Shown here in pieces: positions 46,440 to 56,016 of a stretch of 64,000 nt of DNA. The stretch is taken from positions 625,345,852 through 625,409,851 of the forward strand of contig NC_133666.1 in assembly GCF_037893015.1 (NCBI RefSeq), read 5' to 3'. Numbering within the stretch: position 1 is the stretch's first letter; each line of letters opens with the position of its first letter. Source of the DNA: Macrotis lagotis. Taxonomy: Eukaryota; Chordata; Mammalia; Peramelemorphia; Peramelidae. A program made the position numbers and the translations under genes. Below the pieces are notes generated by a model. It searched no databases. It saw nothing but the letters and a program-made list of their open reading frames with translations, and had not been told where the DNA came from.

Positions 46440-47240
46440 TTTTTTTTTATTCTGGGTATATTTTATTTATTTTTCCAATTACATGTTAATGAAAGTTTTT
46501 CAACATTCATCCATGTGCATATACATATTTTTAAGTTATATAATTTCCTTTCACCCTCTCTTCCCACTCCCCTCCCCTCAGTGTCAAACAGTCAGGTGAA
46601 TATTGTTCATACACATTTGTGTTTAACATGTTTACATACTAGTCATTTTCTTTTTTATTATATAAATATTTTATTTGTTTTCCAATTATAATGGTAAGAT
46701 TTTTGGTATGAGGAATTAGAATTAAGGGAAAGGAAAGAAAACCATGATTTAGGAAAGAAATATATAAGAGAAATTTTTAATAAGTGAATGTAGTGTTCAT
46801 TCAGATTCTTTTATTTTATTTATTTATTTGTTTTTAGTTTTTTTTTTGGCAAGACAATGGGGTTAAGTGACTTGCCTAAGGTCACACTACTAGGCAATTA
46901 TTAAGTGTCTGAGGTCATATTTGAACTCAGGCCTTCCTGACTCTAGGGCCAGTATTCTATCCACTGCACCATCTAGCTGCCCCCTCATTCAGATTCTTGT
47001 AGGGGTTTTTTGGGGGGTTGATTTTGTTTTGGTTTGTTTTTCTTCCTCTAGATGTGGATAGCATTGTTTGTAGCCAGGGTTGTCCTAGCTTTCTGAGTTG
47101 CTGAGAGGAGCTGCATCCATCAAAGTTGATCAACTCATAGTGCTGTTGTTAATGTGTGCACTATTCTCTTGGCTCTGCTCCCTTCGATCAGTATCAGTTC
47201 CCATAATTTGTTCCATGCTTCTCTAGAGTTCATAGAAATC
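46440..47240 (-). repeat. L1 3' region, antisense, split by a SINE
   Basis: CCAATTACATGTTAATGAAA, CCTTTCACCCTCTCTTCCCA and, after the SINE, GTTGATCAACTCATAGTGCT and GATCAGTATCAGTTCCCATA: reverse-complement L1 3' sequence. Confidence 0.65.
46811..46984 (-). repeat. Marsupial SINE, antisense, perfect 14-bp target-site duplication
   Basis: Flanked by TCATTCAGATTCTT at 46797-46810 and 46985-46998. Confidence 0.94.
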
Positions 47241-47475
47241 TAAAGAATTCTAAGCAGCCCATTAGATTGTCCCTGGAAGTTAAAGATACTTTGGGAGGCT
47301 GCTGAGTGATTAGGAAGGAATGACAAGAACCAATCAGGGCTCCATTCCTCCATCAGCTGTATCCCCATTGGCTTGGGGATGTGCCACATCCTCTCCACCA
47401 GTGGCCCCCTCTGAAGATGCCATCACTCCTGCAGCTCCTTCCTCCTCAAATCTGGTGATTTACTCCTTGTAACCT

Positions 47476-47632
47476 TTTTTTTAAAAAGGATTTTGCAAGG
47501 CAAATGGGTTTAAGTGGCTTGCCCAAGGACAAACAGCTAGATAATTATTAAGTGTCTGAGGTCAGATTTGAACTCAGGTACTTCTGACTCCAGGGTTGGC
47601 ACTCTATCCACTGCGTCACCTAGCCGCCCCTG
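47476..47632 (-). repeat. Marsupial SINE, antisense
   Basis: TTTTTTTTAAAAAGGATTTT, GGCAAATGGGTTTAAGTGGC, ending GCGTCACCTAGCCGCCCC. Confidence 0.9.
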
Positions 47633-47639
47633 GAACCTC

Positions 47640-48975
47640 CTTTTGAAGAAATACTCAGTGTGGCTCCTGAGTCTTTGGAATACTTTTCCCCCCTTACCCT
47701 CCCTTCTCCCCCCACCCCAACTTTCCTCTTTCTATTTCCCTTTTATGTGTTATCTTCCCCATTAGAAAGTAATGAGATTAGGAATTATCTTTTTTTGCTC
47801 ATTATTTGCCTTTTTAGAGCTTGGTGCTGGGCCTGTCTGTGGTATGGTTTTAATAACTATTTGATCTTGGTTTAGAAGACTAGATTCTGGAATCCTGCTG
47901 CCCAAGACAGAAGGATCCTCACTCCTCCACAGAGTAGTTTGGGATTCATGAACAACATCATCCATGAACTTACCCTCTGGACTTTTGCTATGGGCTTTTG
48001 AAACAAAATACCCCCATTTGATTTTATGCTCCCCTTTCAATCCCCACATCCCTCATGCTCAGAATGAAGATTTGATCTTCTTTCTCCCATCTGAAACAGG
48101 AAAGAAGGAAGAAAAAGCAAGGGAAGGTGGAATGATCAATTTACTTTTCTGGATAGTAGGCAAAGGCAACTTTGCCCACAAGACTCTGTTCCCCCTGATT
48201 CTCAGTCAGCAGTCATCTCTGGAGCAGCCCCAAGAATGCTGAGAGCCAATTAGAGGAGTTACATTTGTCCTTTCAGAATTCTGCTGTCCTCTATAGAACT
48301 TGTCCTTCACACAAATCCATAATTCCATCAAGCTGATTGGGGAAACTCAACTCATTGATTGGGGTTGCCCTGGTTTTTACCAGATCCCCAGAACCAAGAG
48401 GGTGGAGTAGTGGTTTCAGACTTGGAAATTCTGAATTTGATCCTTGACTCTAGTATTTGTGTGACTTTGGGCCTGGTGGGAAATTAAACAATTTTTGTAA
48501 GACTGCTCATTAAGCATTCTGCATTTCACGGCTGTTGAGCACAGCCCCATCAAACACCCATCTTCATCTTCTCTCTGGTGGCCTCTTCTCTTTGAAGTCA
48601 AAAATTCCCTGAGCTCCAACCCTCTCCTGCTCATGTTTAGGCACTCTCCCCCAGTGATCATTAAAATATTGGGTCCAGGAATTTCCCCCCATCATCAGCC
48701 ACTGCCAATACAAGGGATGCCACTGTCAAAACCTTGCTAGTGAGGTATTTGCAGGTATTTTAAGTTCTCTCAAGGTCTTATACCAAAGGAAAGACCCAAA
48801 AGAGAGGTATCTCCATCTCAGATTCCAGCTTGCCTAGGCCATACATATGTGCCCATAGCTTTCAGCTATGTGGGTGAAAAGCAACCCCCCTCCAGTCACC
48901 CCTTTAGTGTATCTACACTGTTCCTGATCAGCAGCTAATTAGAGAATTCAACCAGAAGTAACCCCTCCTCCAACT
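47640..48975. other. Mostly single-copy stretch
   Basis: An L2-like scrap near 47660-47860 (CCTTTTATGTGTTATCTTCC, GAGCTTGGTGCTGGGCC), then about 1.1 kb with no repeat or gene recognised. Confidence 0.4.
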
Positions 48976-49015
48976 TTCAGGAACGGTGATTGAACATGAT
49001 CCTGTGTTTGTGTTC

Positions 49016-49115
<100 letters not shown>

Positions 49116-49259
49116 TCTTGGACGCTCAAACTAGTAGGAGGAGAAGATGCCCAGGCAGGTAATAACATACATTGCATAATAAATACATTTGAGTTGCAAA
49201 AGAAAATACTTGGGGTTGAGGGGGAGGGGTGGTAATGATAATAATGGTTCATCTTTATA

Positions 49260-49460
49260 TCTTTTCATCATTATAATCATATGACAAGTTGCTTAAATAA
49301 TACATTTCCCTTTTTTGCATATGAGAAAAAAGGAGGCTCAGAGAGTTTAAGATATTCCACCAATGTCACACAGTCAATAATGTCCAGGGTAGAATTTGAA
49401 CCCAATTCTAAGACCAGGGGTCTTCTATCTACATTCTGAACTACCACAGCAATGGTGTCA
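49260..49460 (-). repeat. MIR-type remnant, antisense
   Basis: AAAAAAGGAGGCTCAGAGAG and GTAGAATTTGAACCCAATTC. Confidence 0.6.
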
Positions 49461-49559
49461 TTATGGAAGTGGTGAACTGGTGTTTAAAGGATAGGGAGGA
49501 ATTTACCAGATAAAGGGTCACCTCCCTTCTCTTCTATAAATAGACAAAGTAAAAATAAA

Positions 49560-49990
49560 CAAATCCTTCCACACCTCCATGGTAAATATAGCATAAACCC
49601 TAGTTCCTTAGCCTGGCATTCAAGGCCTTGCATACCCAGACAGCCTTCCCTCCTTATCTTTTCCCAAGAAGGAAACTTACACTCTAGTCAGGCCTTCTCA
49701 AAGTTTCCACCACAGGAATTTTGGGGTATATAAACTGTAAAGAGTTCTATTACTGCCAACTGTAATGATTCACTTGACATGTCTGCCTCCAGCTCTTGGT
49801 TGATGTTATCCCTTGCCCTTGGGATGCCCCATCATTCCTTTCCAACTTAGTCATCTTCCAAAGACTTCCTCCTGCTGGAAGTTTCCAGTATTACCATGAA
49901 CCCTCAGCCCAGTTATCTACTGTCTGTTCTGCTCAATGGAGGCAAAGGATTAAGGTCAACTCTGTCTCCTCTTTAGAAACTTTTCTAGGA
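49560..49990 (+). repeat. L2 LINE 3' fragment
   Basis: CCTTAGCCTGGCATTCAAGG, GCCCTTGGGATGCCCCATCA, GAAACTTTTCTAGG in L2 order. Confidence 0.7.
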
Positions 49991-49999
49991 GGCAGCCAG

Positions 50000-50235
50000 G
50001 GGTCAAAATTGATAGGGGTTTGGGGCTTGGAATCAGGAAAACTTGTGTTCAAACTTAACCTTAGGCATTTACCAGCCATATGACCCTGGGGAAGTCACTT
50101 GACCTCCATCTGCTTCAGTTTCCTCAATTGTAAAATGGGGATAACAACTCCCAGGGTTATTGTGAAGATCAATTGAGATAATATTTGTTTGGAAGTTCTT
50201 AGTTCAGTACTGGTATTTACTAAATGTTTCATATT
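50000..50235 (+). repeat. MIR CORE-SINE, sense
   Basis: GGGGCTTGGAATCAGGAAAA, AGTTTCCTCAATTGTAAAAT, GATCAATTGAGATAATATTTG. Confidence 0.83.
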
Positions 50236-50798
50236 TGTTTTTGTCTTTTCTTGTGAACATTTGTTTATCCAAAGAGACTGTGCCTCCCAGGGGGTAGGGC
50301 ATGAGACCAAGAATGCACTATCTATAGACAGTCATTCCCAAGTTTCCTCAGACCTATATTTGGGCAAGCACCACCAGTTTGATAATTAGGGTGGACAAAT
50401 TAGGCAGCATATCTTGGCATAATAAAAAAGCAAGAAACTTTTCTGTGGTCAGCCTGTTGCACACATAGAGCTATAATGATTTTTCAAATCTCTATAGATA
50501 AGGTTTTGGTTGATAAAAGACAGATTCACCTTGAAGCATTTCTAAACTATGGCATTTTGCATGCTGAGATTAAAACTATTACTGTGTGGAGGTCCACAAA
50601 TTTTTTAATATTTATTTTATGGTCTGGTAGGAAATGAAGACACCATTATTAGTCATTGCAATAACATTTCATTCAAAGTGTTTAAGTAAAGAACAAAGTG
50701 AGCAGTCCTCATTCCAACTTGTATCAAGATACCAGTACTTGGAAATTCAACAAACCAATTAACAAACAGTAATTAAGTACCTCTTACCAATGTGCTGT
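50236..50798. other. AT-rich spacer
   Basis: Nothing recognisable. Confidence 0.35.
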
Positions 50799-50799
50799 A

Positions 50800-50960
50800 C
50801 CAAGAATCAGAGATCTGAGTTCAAATCCATTCTCAGCCACTTACTAACAATATCACTCTGGGCAAGTTATTTAACCCCTACCTGCCTCAGTTTTCTCATC
50901 TATAAAATGAAGAAAGTAATAGGCTGTTTTGAGAAAAAAGGAAGAGAAAAACATTTGCAT
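50800..50960 (+). repeat. MIR CORE-SINE, sense
   Basis: GAGTTCAAATCCATTCTCAG, CAGTTTTCTCATCTATAAAA. Confidence 0.75.
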
Positions 50961-51224
50961 TCTTTATGGCTCATATATAAATATTAGCTCCTATGCAAGG
51001 GAGGGCAGGTGGCATTGTGGGTGGAGGGTTGGCCTTAGAGGAGCCAGGCAGTCCCAAGTTCTGACTCTGACTCCTACATACTAGCCTGGTGATGCCAAGA
51101 GAGAAACCTAACTTCCCAGAACCCCAGGCAAATTCTGCTTATAAGTTATAGAGGAGTTCCCCTCTACCTCTCCTAAGGGAGTTTCTACTTGATTTCCTGG
51201 TTACACTGATGAAATCATAGATGT

Positions 51225-51960
51225 GGACCAAAAGAAATTCACAGGCACTGTGCCAGGTCCTGGGGAAACAGAAAACAAGATAAACCAAAACAATCCTTGC
51301 CTTTAGGGAGCTTACGGTCTATTTGGATGAGGGAGAGCAATATGTTCTCAAACAAATAGAAGATCATTTGAAGATGAAGCCAATGCTTACTAATAATTAA
51401 CACCAACAACATGGGGGGGGGTGAGATGGGAAGAACAGCCAGGAAAGGCTTGGGGGAAGACATGGTACTTGAACAAAGCCTACAAGAAAGATAAAACATT
51501 TAGAGAGGGACAGACCTTAGAGGCTTATAAAATCAACCCTTCCCTATCACTCCCTCTCCCCATTTTGTAGATGAGGAAACTGAGACCAGATTTGTCTTAG
51601 ACTCCATACTGGAATCAGAAGTAATATTTGATTGTTCCTCTTCTTGACTCTATTTATTACCCCAGAGTCACAAAATTGAGGAGACAGTGCATTTGGGGCA
51701 TGAGGACAGATTGTTTGTATTCAAGGCAGGGAACTGGGAAATAGCACATTGAGCCTGAGGATCCCACACTGTCCAGTTCTGAGGGAATGTAAGGGAGCTT
51801 GAAGAGGAGAAGGTGAAATTCATTTGACTGAAGTCATCTTGGGGGAAGTAGTTTCCTTTACTCCAGAAGCAAAAGGGAGCCACTGAACATTTTTGAGCAA
51901 GGGAGTGAAGTAATAAGACTTACGTTTCCAGGTTACTTTGAAAGCTGACTGGGGAATTTC
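51225..51960 (+). repeat. Old unclassified repeat, fifth copy, diverged
   Basis: GGCACTGTGCCAGGTCCTGG, TTAGGGAGCTTACGGTCTAT, and GAGCAAGGGAGTGAAGTAAT with TTCCAGGTTACTTTGAAAG. A single-copy or other-origin stretch sits between about 51510 and 51870. Confidence 0.45.
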
Positions 51961-52099
51961 TCCACAGATGGTCCTGTTCTTCTGAGTCATTGTATCATAG
52001 AGATAGCTTTGAGCACCTGACTATGCCAGAACTTACTAAGTGTGGGTATTTTTCTTATTAAATCGAAAGGGAAGGGAATTATTGACAGGGAAGGAAATG

Positions 52100-52390
52100 A
52101 ACATTTAAATAGTTCCTCTGTTATGTGCCAGCCCTATACTACTAATTCAAACATTTGAATTTCAAATTTTAAAATTTTATCAATTCGGAAATTTTCAAAT
52201 ATTATCTAATTTGATCCTCATGATAACCCTGAGATGTAGGTAACATTCCCACTTAACAGTTGAGGAACTGAGCAAACAGGTTCAGTGACTTTTCTAGGGT
52301 CATACAGTATTGAGGCTGGATTGAATTCAGGTTTTCTTGTCTCCAGGTCTAGCAGTCTATCCAATGTGGCACCTATCTACCTGTTGAAAA
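52100..52390 (-). repeat. MIR-type remnant, antisense
   Basis: GATCCTCATGATAACCCTGA, AGTTGAGGAACTGAGCAAAC, AGGGTCATACAGTATTGAGG. Contains an inserted AT-rich piece near 52150-52195. Confidence 0.6.
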
Positions 52391-52435
52391 AGCTTTCAAT
52401 GTGATTCTAGTTTGTCTATCTAAGGTTAGTATATA

Positions 52436-52690
52436 GGCATCTAGACAGCACAGTGAATGTTGGACCTTAAGTCAAGATAACTCTTCTAAGTTCAAATCTG
52501 GTCTCAGATGCTTGTTTGCTGTGTGACTCTAGGTCAGTCACATTAACCCTGTTTGCTTGGGGTTTCCTCATCTGTAAAATAAACTGGAGAAGAGAATGAC
52601 AAACCACTTCAAGCATTTTTGCTAAGAAAACCCCCCAAATAGGGTCATGAAGAGTTGGACACGACTGAAAAATGTCTAAACTACAACAAC
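52436..52690 (+). repeat. CORE-SINE with BovB/RTE-type tail (Mar-1-like)
   Basis: A MIR-like head and CORE (GTTTCCTCATCTGTAAAATA) followed by AGAAGAGAATGACAAACCAC, CCCCAAATAGGGTCATGAAG and AGTTGGACACGACTGAAAAA, the reverse-read form of the BovB LINE 3' end. Marsupial Mar-1 elements are known to carry such a tail. Confidence 0.8.
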
Positions 52691-52744
52691 AAAAAATATC
52701 TGGAGGAAATATTGCTATTGAGTCATGAATTAGGCCTGGAATCT

Positions 52745-53045
52745 TTTTTTTTTAAATCTGTTTTATTTTATTTTTCCCCTGGTTACATGCAAAAACAAGT
52801 TTCTACATTCATTTCTAAAACCTCAAGTTCCAAAATCTCTCTCTTCCTCTCATTCCACTCCCCCTCATTGAGAAAGCACATTACTTGATATAGGTTAAAA
52901 ATGAGAAGTCATGAAAAACAAAAGTAAACATTAGCCCCCCCCCCCAAAGAGAAACCTCAAGAAAAACAAAGTGGAAAAAAATGTTTGAATCTGTATTCAG
53001 ATACCATCAGCTCTGTCTTTGGGGTGGATAGTATTCTTTTTCATA
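52745..53045 (-). repeat. L1 3' UTR, antisense
   Basis: TTCCCCTGGTTACATGCAAA, CATTCCACTCCCCCTCATTG and GATACCATCAGCTCTGTCTTT. Confidence 0.65.
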
Positions 53046-53365
53046 TGTAAGCCTAGAATCTAATGGGAGTAAGCACTTGGGAAATTTGTGAGTGATTTGA
53101 AAGCTATCAAGATGATCAACACAAAAGCCTCATTCCCTTGTGTGTTTAAACACAAATATTCTCTCAATGACACTATATGGCTGAGAAACTCAGAAAACCA
53201 CAGTCTTCAAAGAATCAGTTACTATCAGTCCAAAGTAAGGTACATTCTGGTGGCTGTATTTCAAGAATGACCTAACCAGAAGGAATGGAGTAAGGGATAT
53301 CCTAGGTTAAGAAAAGAAGTTTCTGGCTGGAAAAAAAGAGAGGGCAGTCTCTAATACAGGTTAAC
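53046..53365. other. Spacer, nothing recognised
   Basis: A 60-codon open frame here has no recognisable family. Confidence 0.35.
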
Positions 53366-53367
53366 AG

Positions 53368-53515
53368 ATTGTTGTTTCTTTTGTTCTAGAAGAGGATCGA
53401 TGACATCAGGAGGGTGATGTCTTGACTTGCAACTGAATTGGATTTGATGGAGGCAGAGCTGTGCCAAGTCATCACCTCACTCTCTCTTCCAGAGTCATCA
53501 GAGACTAGTGGCAAG
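53368..53515 (-). repeat. Composite LINE-tailed SINE, antisense, 3' part
   Basis: TTGTTGTTTCTTTTGTTCTAG, GATGACATCAGGAGGGTGAT and GGAGGCAGAGCTGTGCCAAG are the reverse complement of the 15.7-kb SINE end. Confidence 0.72.
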
Positions 53516-54260
53516 ACATAGGATAGGAGGACTGGCGATGGCCCCCATGTGTAAACAGACCAACTTTTAAAGGATAAAGGAAAGCTTCTAATTACTGAGT
53601 TTTGGACACCTTATGAGGAAACTAGATAGGATGGAAAGCTTTGGAATGGACTGTGTGATCTGCAGCGAAGAAGGAAATGTCCATGCTAGGGAGAATGCAG
53701 ATTCCATTTGATTTGAAGCAATGGGGGAGTGGAACAGGGAGGTCAATTAAAAGATATTATTGGAGTGATGAGGAAAATTAATAAGAATCCACGAGAACAG
53801 GTAAATGGAGAGGGTGTATCATTATTGCAAACCTTGATATGGTGCTTTTAAGGTAATGCAGTACAGTGGAAAGAGCAACTTGTGAATCAGACTTGGGTTC
53901 AAATTTTATCTCTGTCACTATAAATACCAGGGCAAGTCACTTTCTCTCTTTGGGTCTCAGAGTCTTCCTCTCTAAAATAGGGGAGAAGGGGAGGGAAGAT
54001 TGTGCTAAGTGGTCATTAAAGACAAGACCTCTTCCATCCAGCCCATCTTCCAGGGTTAGTTTGCAATGCACTTTATCTACATGATCTCATTTTGTCCTCA
54101 AGAACAATTGGTGAGATCATCACCAATATTACCCACAGTTTATAGATGAGAGAATGAGCTTGAGATAGATTGTTTAATTAGACTTAAGTCACAGAACTCA
54201 TAGATGAAGTAGAATTTGACTCCGGATCTTCTTGACTTTCAAGGTTGACTTTAAGTTGGT
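53516..54260. repeat. Old repeats: unclassified family, MIR sense and MIR antisense remnants
   Basis: GGAAATGTCCATGCTAGGGA (about 53670) fits the old unclassified family; CAGTACAGTGGAAAGAGCAA at about 53860 starts a sense MIR; GTTTATAGATGAGAGAATGA at about 54137 is an antisense MIR. Confidence 0.45.
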
Positions 54261-54309
54261 TCTAAAGTTTCTCACCAAATCGAATCCTGCTGTGTTCAAT
54301 CAAGTGTGC

Positions 54310-54410
54310 ACGTTTCCTGGTACAAATCTGACTCAAAACATTTCAATGATTGACCTTGGGCAAGTCACTTAACCACATTGCCTAACCAAAACAAAAACAA
54401 CAACAAAAAC
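54310..54410 (+). repeat. Marsupial SINE 3' remnant
   Basis: GACCTTGGGCAAGTCACTTA, ACCACATTGCCTAACC and an A-rich tail. Confidence 0.65.
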
Positions 54411-54411
54411 T

Positions 54412-54830
54412 TCAGTGGTTCCCTCTTGCCTTCAGGATCAAGAGCTGTTAGACTTTTAGGCATTCACAATATGGCCTCAACTTACCTTTCTAACTTTATT
54501 GTGCCTTACTTTCCTACTCACACTCCAAGGTCTCTTGGTTTTCTTTATGCAGAATACTTTTATCTCTCATCTCTATATCTTTTCACTAATTGTCACCTAT
54601 CTCTTGAATTCACTTCTATCTCACCTGAGTCTAAAAAAACACTTGATGTCCTTCCAAACTCTACTCAAAGGTCATCTTCAGCCTTTCTTTATGCCCTCCC
54701 CACAGTTGCTAGGGTCCCCCTAAATTTATTCTGAATTTAGTTTGTCTTAAATATGTCCATATTATCTCCCTAATATAATCTAAGCTCCTTGAGACATTTG
54801 ACATTTCTGTCTGGATAGTTATAGCCTAGT
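54412..54830 (+). repeat. L2 LINE 3' end
   Basis: TGGTTCCCTCTTGCCTTCAG, CACAATATGGCCTCAACTTA, TAAGCTCCTTGAGACATTTG. Confidence 0.75.
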
Positions 54831-55335
54831 GGTACAGAGAAAGTACTTAATGATATTTGGAAAGGCTTAAGAACTCAGACCAAGGAAAGGACTGACGCCA
54901 GTTAGAATTTTTAAAGGACTCAAAATGAAGCATACTACCCACCTTTTGACAGAGAGGGCTTGAATTTGGGGTACAGATTTTTTTGGGGAGGAATGCATGT
55001 ATTTGACTGTAATCTCGAGTTTGGTTTGGTTTTTCTTTTTCATGGGGGAGAGGGAAGAAATGGGAGAGGACTTCCATTTGTTGAAATAATAAAATCACTG
55101 CTTAAAAAGGCTAACGTTCTTCTACATTCATTACACTTTAAAAGGTTTTTTAATACTGTGAACAGCATTTGTTGATGAAGTGAAAGCTTACGACTTTACA
55201 ACGGAGGTTCTCAACTGCAAGAATCTGACAGTGCTGAACCACAAAATGTGACGAATGAATGAGTGGATGAGAGGGAAGGTTCTGGAGCAGTGGTTCAGGA
55301 ACAATCCCTGTGCGGGATGATCAGTGTGGAAGAAC
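54831..55335. other. ATG4D upstream flank
   Basis: Single-copy DNA bordering the CpG island. Nothing recognised. Confidence 0.4.
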
Positions 55336-55624
55336 GTAGGTCCCGACTGGGGCATAGTCCAGGCTGGGGGAGGAGGAGCGGGAGGCCGGCCCGTGCTCGG
55401 CTCCGACGCCCCGCGAGCGCCCCCTGCTGGGGGGCCCCGGCTCCCCGCGCCCGCACGGACCCCAGCCGCATCTGCTCCAGGGCCGCCCCCGGAGCCCCCT
55501 TGGCCTTCCTCCATTCTCCCGCCTCGCGGGGCCCCCCAGGCTCGCCGCGGCTCCCCAGGCCCCTCCCGCACGCACGCCCGCGGGGGCGGGGCCTCGCAGG
55601 GCCCGGCCTTCCGGGAGCGGCGGC

Positions 55625-55640
55625 CGCCAAGATGGCGCTG
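55625..55640 (+). promoter_or_regulatory. ATG4D: YY1-type site CCAAGATGGCGC
   Basis: CCGCCAAGATGGCGCTGG fits the YY1 motif AAGATGGCG that commonly lies just downstream of CpG-island transcription starts. It would place the ATG4D start near 55600. The ATG in it opens a short frame ending at 55754. Motif match only. Confidence 0.45.
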
Positions 55641-55794
55641 GCGAGCGCGGCCCGGGCGGCCGGAGCCAGGGGCCCCGCGGGAGCCGGAGCCGGAGCCGGA
55701 GCCGGGTGCGCGGCGGCGGCGGCGGCGGCCGGGCCGGGCCCCGGGTCCGCGTGAGCCGCGGCTCGTCCTTCCCGCCCGCCAGGCCCGCCGGGGC

Positions 55795-56016
55795 ATGAGC
55801 GCCCAGGTAGAGGGGGCGGGGCGGGCGGCGCGGGGCCGGGGCCGGGGCCGGGGCCGGGGGGGCGGGCGGCGCGGGGCCGGGGCCGGGGCGGGCGGCGCGG
55901 GGCCGGGGCCGGGGCCGGGGCGGGCGGAGGGTCCTGGGACTCGGCGGGGCCCCGGTCCCGGCCCCGGCCCAGCCCCGCTCTCCCGCCCGCAGCCCGGGCC
56001 GGGGCCGGGCCCATGA
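55795..56016 (+). other. ATG4D upstream ORF ending on the start codon
   Basis: ATG at 55795 (context GGGGCATGAGC) opens a 73-codon Gly/Arg/Pro-rich frame (MSAQVEGAGRAARG...) whose TGA at 56014-56016 overlaps the ATG4D ATG at 56013-56015 as ATGA. An internal donor (GCCCAG|GTAGAG) and acceptor (CCCGCAG|CCCGGG) could remove its middle and still end on the same TGA. Low complexity, so a translation product is unlikely to matter; the geometry may. Confidence 0.4.
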
